DNA of 21,624 bases, from the NCBI GenBank assembly GCA_043381765.1, contig JBHJMP010000045.1, positions 1-21,624 on the forward strand, read 5' to 3'. Position 1 is the stretch's first letter. The number at the start of each line of letters is the position of its first letter. The translations under genes were made by a program, and so were the position numbers. Below the pieces are notes generated by a model that saw nothing but the letters and a program-made list of their open reading frames with translations, was not told the origin of the DNA and made no database searches. The stretch is from Collodictyon triciliatum. Its lineage: Eukaryota; CRuMs. Below are positions 1 through 9,996 of the stretch, one piece after another.

Positions 1-90
<90 letters not shown>
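1..90. repeat. (ATT)30 microsatellite
   Basis: Thirty uninterrupted ATT units run from the first base of the window. Similar repeats sit inside introns of gene D, so this one probably lies in the upstream intron or 5' flank of gene A. Confidence 0.97.
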
Positions 91-106
91 GGCTAATTAA
101 CTTTGA

Positions 107-1479
107 TTCGTCTCATGGTAATAAACATTTAATCAACAAGCAGCACAAAAGGCTTTGCAAGTTGCAGCCAGCTCTTCTGGTTCCAACGCTGGTGCGGAGT
201 AACCCCGAGTCGCACGTAAGTCCAGGAAGACCCGTGCAAGGAAGCCGCCTACAAGTCTGTCTGAGCGGAGAGTATTATTGCACGGGGTCGAGCAAGTCGT
301 TTACAACAAGAACACGGCCCGCAGGCTCACAGATGCGCTCGACTCCTTCTTGAAAGCGAACAAACTTTGGTAAGAGTCCATCCAATTGCACTTACTGGAC
401 GGCGAAGACCTTTGTCTGATTGCCTTCTGCACTGCAGAAAACGCCCGAAAGCTTCTGGAGCTGAAGCAGGTTAGTTTGATATATATATATATATATTCTG
501 CTTCAGCAGAAGTAAACCAACAGAGACCTCGGTAATGCTCTACCAACTACCGCTGGGCGTGTGGCCGCAACTCCTTCATGAGGAGCTGAAGCCGTTCAAA
601 CCGACCCACGTGGACATCAAAAAGGACAAAGGCTTCTTCACAGACACGTCCATAGTGAAGCTTCTTTGTCACAAGAACCAGCTCCCTGCAAAGTTTACGG
701 GCATGGGCAAAAGTGTCCAAAGCGCATCCTCAAAGAGCGTCCGCCAGCCGCGAACAACGAACGACAAGTAAAAGCCCCGCAAAAGAATACACCTACAAAG
801 CAGACAAGCAGCAACGGGTTCAAGGAAGCCAAGGTCAGGCAACAACAGAGTCCACAAGACCCACAGCAGATACGCGCATACAGCGACAGCGACGACGACA
901 TGGAAGGAAATCTCGGTTCCTCTTCAGAATCCTCGCACTCGAGCCCTCCAACGCCAAAGCTGGACAAGCCTGCACATCGCAAGACCCAAGAGCAGCACAT
1001 CTCTAAACCCCGAAAGAAATCCCCCTTTAAACTTCCCATTCAGACTGACGTGAATTTGGTTAACATAGGAGGCCTCAAGGAAGTCTTTGTCACTTATCCG
1101 AAAGGATACCAAAGCGAAGGCAACACAAGAACCAGCGCCCACCAAAGATAGTCCGTTTACCCAGCCCCAACCCGTCGCACCGAGAACCAAGGAGCAAGAG
1201 CAAACAGCACAAGTCGAATCCAAGATTGGAGCTTCACACACTCAAGACAGTCCGAGCAAGCAGGAGCGTATGTTTCTAAAACCACAAACGCGTATCCATA
1301 CTCCGGTTAAGCAAAGTCCACTGCCGGCTACACATGGTTCCGAAACCAGAGGACGGTCAAGCGCCACTTCCGATAATGCCAGACAAACAATGATGTATCG
1401 CTTTTTGTCTGAGTCGACCAGCAAGAAACGCAAGGAAAGTGACCCGCTGTCCCCTCAAAAGACTCATCCAGTGGAATGA
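107..1479 (+). CDS. Gene A: POLD3/Cdc27-like protein, DNA polymerase delta accessory subunit (tentative)
   Basis: I read four exons: up to 469, 526-712, 769-1049 and 1105-1479, ending at TGA 1477-1479. The introns are 56, 56 and 55 nt, all GT...AG, and all phases agree, so the apparent frame changes need no frameshift. Exon 1 is open from 107 only if TAA is sense (119, 122, 200 and 371). It has no in-frame ATG, so the 5' end is probably in an upstream exon. The N-terminal domain has NTARRLTDALDSFLKANKL, then a strand containing IQLHLLDGEDLCLIAF, then SVMLYQLPLGV. By eye this order recalls the winged-helix domain of POLD3/Cdc27. The rest is charged and disordered, with an acidic SDSDDDMEG patch and a KKRK basic cluster. 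QTMMYRFL, 28 residues before the stop, fits a PIP box (Qxx-hydrophobic-xx-aromatic), as expected in a Cdc27-type tail that binds PCNA. The POLD3 name is an inference. Confidence 0.55.
479..496. repeat. (AT)9 in first intron of gene A
   Basis: A short AT microsatellite lies within the inferred 470-525 intron. Confidence 0.85.
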
Positions 1480-1696
1480 AATAGGATGTAAAACCTTGTC
1501 TGAGACAGATGGTTGAAAGGACTCGTCGGAATCGCTTATCGAAGTAACTGCCATGTGCATACTTTCATCGATTCCTTCTATGCCTAGCTGCACCTAATCT
1601 TTTACCCCTTTCTCCAAGAGAGAACATTTAATCACCTTAGTTTTTCGAATCACTTATCTCTTATCCTTAAGATAAAACACTAATTTCACTTCTATT
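1480..1696. other. Short intergenic region between convergent genes A and B
   Basis: These 217 bases separate the TGA of gene A from the TGA of gene B on the other strand. They must hold both 3' untranslated ends. I see no gene. Confidence 0.6.
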
Positions 1697-4600
1697 TCAC
1701 CATCTCATTTATTCATTCTTTCTATCTAATACCTCCTTTTTTCTTTTTTCTTTTTTTTTTACCTCTATCCGTGTTTAAGAAAACGCAGACAGAACATAGA
1801 GAGAGATTAAAATCAATATCTTAAAGTCGAATTCGTTCATGCCACCTATGTATGCAGTAGTGGAGAAGATGAAATTTTGAAGATTCGGATGAAAAGGGGG
1901 GTTTTTTTTATTACGTTTTGTAAGTTGTTTGATTTGTTTGTAGAAATCTGACCAATAGGAACGAAAGCATTTTATTTATTGGGACATTGGGTCGAATGTA
2001 GATTTCCTTTCGGTGATTTTTTTCAATTCATAAATTTTTTTCTGTATTGTGTTATTTTGGAAAAGTGGGACGACAAAAGCCACACCGATATAAAAAATCA
2101 CCCAAATGGAATTTATCCCGACCAAAATAACAGTAACCCACGCCTCAGAGCCAAGAAAACTCGACAAAAGAGCCAAGAAAAAGGAAATGAAAATGACATA
2201 CAAGCTAGAGAGTTCCATTTGATTTTCAATTTTTGAATTGTAAGGTCTGTACTCTTTCTGCATCCAAATGGAGCCCTGCATGTATATTCCTTCTTTTAAA
2301 AAAAAAAANNNNNNNNNNNNNNNNNNNNNNNNNNNNNNNNNNNNNNNNNNNNNNNNNNNNNNNNNNNNNNNNNNNNNNNNNNNNNNNNNNNNNNNNNNNN
2401 NNNNNNNNNNNNNNNNNNNNNNNNNNNNNNNNNNNNNNNNNNNNNNNNNNNNNNNNNNNNNNNNNNNNNNNNNNNNNNNNNNNNNNNNNNNNNNNNNNNN
2501 NNNNNNNNNNNNNNNNNNNNNNNNNNNNNNNNNNNNNNNNNNNNNNNNNNNNNNNNNNNNNNNNNNNNNNNNNNNNNNNNNNNNNNNNNNNNNNNNNNNN
2601 NNNNNNNNNNNNNNNNNNNNNNNNNNNNNNNNNNNNNNNNNNNNNNNNNNNNNNNNNNNNNNNNNNNNNNNNNNNNNNNNNNNNNNNNNNNNNNNNNNNN
2701 AAACATAAAATTACGAATAACGAACTTTAAATAAAAATAAAAATAATTATAAACCTCTTTGTAAGGCAGATACAGAAATCCGTATCTGGCCCCGGGTTCA
2801 TATCCAGGCTTCTCGACCATAATTTTCACTTTTTTCCAGAGGAATACAGGCAGTCCAACCAAAAATAAGATGAAAATAGGGACCGAAATGGCCAATAATT
2901 TTCGATACTCATCTGAGGCCGGGCTGCATGGTATCCATGGGGCATAATTTAGGTACCAAACATGCTCACCTTTGTCATAAACTGTGCACCCAAAGACACC
3001 AAAAACCTCGGTTGCGACAGAATAGTATATAAGAAACAAGAGATTCAAAGTGATAAAGACTGCCTATAATAGTAATAGAAAAGTATGTTAAAATGGTGTC
3101 TTATAGATATCCATAAATCATATATTGTACCTTATTCCTTCTGTGGCCGTATCCAAGATGGTAGACAGCAGTACCAATAAGAATAAATATTGGTATTCTT
3201 GAAAAACTAAATATTAATGACCCAAGCATATCACCTTGAATGCGCGCACACGACAGGTTGGGAAATTGTATTGATCCAACAGAAGACGAAATGTCGAGAA
3301 ATCTGTTTGCCTCATTCGTTTGCATCAATCCAGAAGAAAAAATTGACAAGGTTTGCATGTGAAACATGATGATTCTAAGCTTTGCTATTATTCATAAAAA
3401 AAAAACATTAAATAAGCATCTGATATCAGGTTTTTTATATGTGTTTCATCAAATACAATAAAAATAAACCAACCTGATTTTGATGTTTCCAAAAAGTAAA
3501 GATGGCATATGAGCAAAAAGAATCCGATAGAACATAGAATGATCGATGAGTAAACTGCCGAATTATTGCATTTTACGCATGACCTACCCTGAGGCACATA
3601 CCCATCAACACATTTTGAGCAAGCATGACCTTCATATCCCTCTATACACAATTCAGTAACCTCCATCGTTTCGTTGGAATGAACGAGTTTACTTGGTATT
3701 ATAGAATGACATGATTGTGGCCTTGGACAGGGTAGAATTGATTTAAGGTCATATAAAGTAGGAGAAGCATGACACTTCTCCAACGTAACCCCATTGACGC
3801 ATTCACAGCCTCTTGGACATTGGATACAATTGCTTCCATAACCAAAATAACCAGGCAAGCACTTACAATATTCAAAATCATAATAATGAGGATTTAAACC
3901 AACTTTTAGTTGAACAAGTCCTAGTTCTGAATAAATTGAAGGGCACATGTAAAGCCTCGATTCATCTTCTAAGTTAAAGGGCGCAGAGTAGTTCATAAAA
4001 TCTGGGATGAAATTAGATTTACCATGGTTCATGAATGTTCCATTCAATCCCAAGTACTCTAGCTTCGAAAATTGGCTGTATGATTCAGGTATGCTCCCAA
4101 AAATTGGATTGCCAGACAGTTCCAGATAACTCCACTTCAGGAGATTTGTTAGTTCCCCAAGTTTAGTTATCTTGTTGTTTTTTAGAATAAGAGTTTTTAA
4201 ATTCTCTACAAAATTAAAAATTCTCCAGTTCATTTCCCCAAAAAGGTGGTTATCTCCGAGCAAAAGGATTTCATAACTGTAATTAAAGTATCCTGAATCA
4301 GGGACTAAGAAAACAACAACATCTCCAGAGAAAGAATTGTTTGTCAAATCTATAGAAATGAGGTTTGGTAAATTCCAAAAGAGGTTCGGCATACTTCCTG
4401 AGAATTGATTGTGCGATAAAGTCAGTGATTTTAGATGAAACATTTTTTGAAAGTATTCCGGAACTGTATCATTCATTTGATTTCTGGACAAATCGATGTA
4501 TTTTATCAAAGGCACGTTCCAGTATCTAGGAATAGATCCAGATATACTATTTTCACTAACATCTAATTTAGACAAGTTAGGCAACTGGAAGAGAGGTAAA

Positions 4601-7339
4601 CTTCCAGTAAAATTGTTTCTAAATAGGACCAACTCCTTCAACTTCAGGCAATACTCAAAACTTGGAACAAGCCCTTCCAAAAGATTGTCATAAAAAGATA
4701 TATATTCCAAGTTTGGTGTATTTCTGAAACTAGGAACAATACCTGTATTTTTAAAATTAGGGTATCGTATCATACAACATGTAAAGATGTGTTCAAATCA
4801 CCTTCCAATTTATTTCCATCCAAGTAAATGCTTCGAAGCTCAGATATGTTGCTGAAATCCGGTATAGTTTCTGAAAACCGAGACAATTTCAGAAAATAGT
4901 ATATTGTTTATGCATGAAAGAAAACTCACCATTTAGTTTATTTCTAAAAAGATGAATTTCTTTCACAGTTTTAATCCACCGAAAGTTTGGCACAGAACCT
5001 GAAAATTACAACATTACCATACATGTATCCAAATGAATAAATTGGTAAATGAAACTGACCAATCAACTCATTACTGAAGAAGTAAATTCCTCGGATACTG
5101 GGTATTCTTCTAAAGTCTGGTATCGTTCCTATATTCGATGTTATATGAATGGGCTCTCTCTTTTTCTATAAAAGTGTTTCTGCTATAGAATTGAACTGAC
5201 CATTCAACTTATTGCTAAATATTCTTATATACTCTACTTTTGGCATCCCATCAAAGTCAGGTATGGTCCCTGTTAACTTGGAATTAGTAGATATTATTTT
5301 TTTAGGAAAAATTTCCTGCATCAACATACCACTCAATTGATTGTTGAATAGGTACAACTCCTTGACGTTTGGAATTTTGCTAAAGTTTGGTATTGTCCCT
5401 ACGTTTTTATTATTTTTTTCAGCACTCAAGACTAATTTCATGAGAATTTTTTAATTTGTCTTACCACTAAATTGATTACTAAAAAGTCGAATGACTTCTA
5501 CTTTTGAAATTTCGCTAAAGTCTGGGATTGATTCTGCATTTATTATTTCAGTGAAAGTCCAAATTGCATTTTTTTTCACAAACTTAGATTAATCTCACCC
5601 TCAAGTAGATTTCCCGATATTACCATCCACTTTAAATTTGCGATGTTGATAAAGTCTGGTATCTCTCCTATTGTTATTTAAAAATCAGCACTTATTTTGC
5701 TCACAATAAAAAAAATCAAGTACATACCACTTAGTTGATTGCTGTACAAGAAAATATATTGAACGTTTGGAATTCTGCTAAAGTTAGTGACGGTTCCTAA
5801 AAAAAATTATGAGATCGAATTCATAAAATGCGTATGCATTTATTATTACCTGTTAATTTATTGTTTGAAAGGTTAATGCGATTAAGATTTTGAATTCTAT
5901 TAAAATCCGGTATGGAGCCTGTGAACATTATTATAATTAGGAATACGCTCAATTTTCATTAATCTAGAAAGAACAAATTATCTGACATAATTTACTCACC
6001 ACTGAGTTGGTTATCGCTCAAATTTATCACATTAATATTTGGAATATTGCTGAAATTGATAACGGTCCCTGAAAGACAAATGATTTTTTTTTGTTAGCAT
6101 GCATGAAAAATTTTGAAAAAAAAAACACATACCGTTGATTTTAGAACCGTATATTGCAAGAAGTTGTAGATTTGACAGCCTAGAAAAATCAGGAAGGGTT
6201 CCTGGTTTCATTTTTAGTAAGGTATGCTGTTTTTTAATCAAACGAGTATTTTTTTTTGACAATTTAATCCTTAACACACCGATTGAAAAGTAAACATACC
6301 AATGATTTTTTCACTCCCTCCAATCCACAACACTTTAAGAAATGCAAGACCTGAGAAGTCGGGAATGGTCCCTTCCATATTGTTTCCATCAATTTCCAAA
6401 TAGTAAATGGATGGAATGTGCTTAAAGTCTGGAATTTTTCCTGTTATTTTGTTCTTGTAAACACTAAATAATAGCAAGTTTGGAAGTTTGAAGTCGTAAA
6501 GTCCCCCGTAAATTGAATTGTAACTCATGTCCAAGGATATAATATACTTAAGCTGTTCAATATATGAGAACGCTACTTCGATGTTTCCAAAAAGATTGTT
6601 TTTTACCATTTCCAATCCAGTAATCGGGCATAAATTGGCCTATTAATATAATTAACATAAATTTGATATTAGAAAAATAGAAATGTATCCTACCTTGTAA
6701 TCATCTTCTAAGCAGCTATCATAGCAGCTGATTCCATACCATTCGCATATCGGAATGCTGTAATTTTTCCATCCATAAGAATTAAACCAATAATCACCGT
6801 CGAGTAAATCATAAACTGCGACAAGAGCATCGTATTGACCAGAGAAAATAGATGTAGGTGTTGTTTGATCTAGGGAACCTAATTTTTTTTCAACTGATTC
6901 ATCTCTGACATCATATTTCGGGTCCCTTTCAAGTCTTATATGTGTTTCAAACGAAAAATTTGCATTTGAGTTAATTTGGTCGACGCTTTCGGCAATCAGT
7001 TCAGAATCACTGAGGTATTTTCTGTCCGCTCTTGGGACTCGATGATCTTGAAAACTAAGACTTGGATCAAGGCACACTTCTTCGTAGAGATTCATCAGTA
7101 TTTGAAAAGAGTCTTCAATTCTCATCGTCAAAAGTTCATCTTTTGAATAGCTCAAACAAATCCTGTTTTTTTATTTTAAAAATGTAAAAAACAATAATAA
7201 AAAACATCAAATTTGTGATTTTCAATGCAGAAAATTTTTCTGATGGTTTAAACCTCTCTGATGATTGAGCGAAGGAGAAGAGAGAAATTAAAACAAGTGC
7301 GGAGCCAATTGTGTTCTTGAAATTTAGCCTTATATGCAA
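1697..7339 (-). CDS. Gene B: leucine-rich-repeat, cysteine-rich, multi-pass membrane protein (receptor-like)
   Basis: Exons on the minus strand: 7339-7254, 7162-6694, 6639-6300, eleven 69-nt exons between 6201 and 4802, 4742-3474, 3384-3131, 3063 into the gap at 2700, and 2275-1697. All junction phases agree. Exon 1 carries a signal peptide (core GSALVLISLFSFAQ) but its frame begins at TTG with no ATG, so an upstream exon is likely. Next comes a plant-type LRR N-cap (ALVAVYDLLDGDYWFNSYGW, ending CEWYGISC), then more than 20 LRRs of the form GTIPDFSxIPxLxxLxLxxNxLS. A cysteine-rich module follows (GYFGYGSNCIQCPRGCECVN, then EGHACSKCVDGYVP), then several hydrophobic segments and YGFLYLPYKEVYNYF, a motif I associate with multi-pass protist membrane proteins of this kind. 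After the gap come two more hydrophobic segments. With TAA as sense at 1978-1976, 1777-1775 and 1711-1709 the tail runs to TGA 1699-1697. A role in cell-surface recognition is inferred. Confidence 0.75.
2309..2700. other. Assembly gap (392 N)
   Basis: Undetermined bases interrupt the multi-pass membrane domain of gene B. On the minus strand the exon entering the gap ends with KFVIRNFMF, and the next recognisable exon starts at about 2275. Confidence 0.99.
4802..6201 (-). repeat. Array of eleven single-LRR exons, each 69 nt and phase 1
   Basis: Exons lie at 6201-6133, 6068-6000, 5918-5850, 5796-5728, 5667-5599, 5533-5465, 5398-5330, 5269-5201, 5128-5060, 4998-4930 and 4870-4802. Each is exactly 69 nt, begins with the last two bases of a Gly or Glu codon and ends with the first base of the next one. 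Each encodes one 23-residue LRR such as GTVTNFSRIPNVQYIFLYSN. Intervening introns are 53-81 nt, with donors GTATGT, GTGAGT, GTCAGT, GTAAGA, GTAATA or GTGATT. Any exon can be skipped or duplicated without breaking frame. The upstream exon 6639-6300 and the downstream exon 4742-3474 carry further LRRs without internal introns. Confidence 0.88.
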
Positions 7340-9996
7340 AATATCGATTCAGTATAAATGATAAATTAATCATACTACAATCCTGTTCGTTATAAAATGA
7401 AAATATGACAGCATCAAATCGTGATAATTATTTATACTATATTGATATTGGTTTTATTCTTATGTTCATTTTTCTTTAGAGCATGCTTTTGCATTTTATA
7501 TCAAATTTTAATCAAACGGACTATGGTCAATAATAAAGCAATCAAATGCAAACTTTATCATGCAGCCTCTCATCTTTTTCAATTTCAGAGTCAGTGGGTC
7601 GAGATAAAGAGTAATAACAATCACCCTCGTCTGATTGGGATGCTGATTTATTTCTTTTCCTAATTTTTGTGGATTAAGATGAAAATGATAGTTGAAACCA
7701 TCCATATTAAAAACTGTATGAAGCTAAAAAATTGAGGCAAATAAAAAATTCAAATACTGATCCAATTTAATGAAAAAATTATCGTTTTCAACTTTAAATA
7801 ATTAGCTCTTGAATATTTTAATCATTATTTACATATTTTGTAATCAATTAGTAATAAAAGCTTTAATATTTTAGAAATTTATATTTAATTTCAATTCTGT
7901 AATACAGCATGGAGAATTTTCATCAGAATTATTGTTATTTTAAATATGGAATTATATTGGAATTAAGGTAATTTTAATATGTTTTTGGTCTTAAAGGTGA
8001 TTGATAATCATCTGAATTATTGATTCAATATATTTATGAACAAAAAAAGTTCTACTGATGGTATCGCTTTGATTAACTCACATGATAAAAAGTTTATATG
8101 ATAAATTTATTTTAGGAGAAATCATCTCAATAGAATAGAAACGTTCAAAGAGTTACATATATGTTTGGGTTTTTATACACTTCATATTGGCTTGATTAAC
8201 TACTTTGGAGAAAATGGACGCACATCATTAAAAATTTTGATAATAATTTTACGTTCTATTCTTCAATTAAACTATAAAAAATTATTGAAAATAACTGATA
8301 CAAATATAATCATCAATATTAGTTAAAGAAATCGTATCAGTTGGTCTTGCTTTAATGAATAGTTGATTGTCAGGGTTTTCAATAGGCTTTTTCAATATTG
8401 ACTTGTTATTGAGACATGCATTTATCATATTTAATATATTAAAGTAATACAGAGATATGGTGATCAATTATATATGGTTTTTGAGGTACATTTTTTTCTG
8501 TTAATTTGCCGAATCCTTGATTTTATAAAAAAAAAAAAAGAAAAGTGAACTTCAGTTATTCAAAAACTATTCCCATAGGACTTTATTATCACACAAAATT
8601 AAGAATATTATCCAAGGATTTAAAAAGTAGATAAACTCAATATTTCGGTACCATTATATTTAGATTAAGGTAATTTTCCTATATGCAATTTAGTAATTGT
8701 TTATTTTATAGCTCATTGCATGGCATTGAATATTGTGAGGTTGATGTATTATCATAAAAAAATTTGTTCGTGAGGAAAATGAGTGAAGTGCCTTTATATT
8801 CAAACATAAGAGGAACGATAGAAATCGATATTTATTTATCTATGATGGAAATATTCCTCCATAATTTTATACAAATACATTGCGTATAAATTTCATATAC
8901 AGTCATAATTATAGAATTTTTTGTGTGATTGCAAACATAAATATTGATATATCTAAAATAAAAATATTATATTTGATTTTAATTAATCAAAATTTTTTAC
9001 TTAATTATTTTTACTATTCTGATATTTTTGAATTAAATCGTTTAACCGACGAAAATCTATTTGCCTTTTTTATATTGGCAAAGCATTTTCTTCTGATAGT
9101 TATTTATTTTAAAAGGTAGTTTGAGTGTTTGCCTGGTCATTTAACCTGCTCTTATTTATCAAATAGCTGATAACGGCTTGAATTTTGTACGATATATTTC
9201 ATAAGTAAAAACCCCATTTTTTTTCATTTTTGATGACCCTCAAATCTTAAAGAAAATTGCGACCCCGTTACCAAAAGGCTTTCTTGCACCTCTGATGCTG
9301 CAGGTAGAATGTTCATTTCCTTAAAAATAAAAAGCTCTTTTATAAAAAAAAAATTAATAACAATAATAATAACACAGTTTCATATTGATAGGAAACTTCC
9401 AACAATTTTTATCGAATTCTATGAGCCAATCATTTTACTTACGAAAAGGGGTAATTCAATATCACATAAATAAACCAATATGATAAAAATATTGTTGGCA
9501 CGGGCGCCAACAGCTAAGTCTGTCGTGTATAAAAAAAATAAACCAATATGATCTCTATGAGGCCGCCTCGAATACGCACAAGAAACCTCCCTTATAAGAA
9601 AACTATCGTTATTCTATGAATAAAAAACTGTATGTGCCATCCTTTAATTTTTAATTGCTGCACGATGACGATTTTCAGAACCTCATAATAGACTCTTAAA
9701 AAAATAAACGAAGAGCATGTAGGATATTGAAAGGGTTTCTGGGTAAGCTTGAAGAGGGTAAAATAGATCTGATAGTTTCGTTTAGACCACTTAAAGGGGA
9801 TCAAAGATAGTCTCGTTTCCACTCTTCTGCGCTTGTAAACCTTCATTCCAACTCCAAAACGATTATAAAAAAATAATTGATCAAGCAATGAGAGAAATGC
9901 AAATGTTTGACTTCACCCATCCCTGAAGAGTGTTTATAACCGGCTTCCAGTGGATTATTGAAGTTTCTGAGCGCTCGACCAGACATAGTACCTTGC
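7340..9996. other. AT-rich intergenic region, no convincing gene
   Basis: This stretch is very AT-rich and full of stops in all frames, including TGA. Open frames at 8880-9119 (+) and 9592-9888 (-) exist. The first has the Ile/Asn/Phe/Tyr composition expected of AT-rich noise. The second has a more varied composition but no recognisable domain or splice partners. Promoter and 5' exons of gene B may lie near 7340-7710. I see nothing else that I can name apart from the small duplicated element at 9468-9552. Confidence 0.5.
9468..9552. mobile_element. 51-bp insertion flanked by 17-bp direct repeats (possible retroposed fragment)
   Basis: AAATAAACCAATATGAT occurs at 9468-9484 and again, exactly, at 9536-9552. 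The 51 bases between are much more GC-rich than their surroundings and end in a run of A immediately before the second copy. They contain an inverted repeat, GTTGGC and GCCAAC with a 6-nt spacer (9494-9511). A terminal A run plus a long target-site-like duplication is what target-primed reverse transcription leaves. The source RNA is not recognised. Confidence 0.45.

Noticed and set aside
107-1479. Gene A as a pseudogene with three frameshifts
   Set aside because: Three introns of 55-56 nt with GT...AG ends restore one continuous frame with matching phases, which is unlikely by chance.
7508-7705. Minus-strand ATG ORF upstream of gene B as its first exon
   Set aside because: It would place the signal peptide internally, and I could not join it in phase.
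8880-9119. 79-codon plus-strand ORF
   Set aside because: Ile/Asn/Phe/Tyr-rich composition follows the local AT content; no domain, no splice partner.
9592-9888. 98-codon minus-strand ORF
   Set aside because: Composition is more varied, but I recognise no family and see no flanking exons. Possibly a transposon remnant, not supportable.
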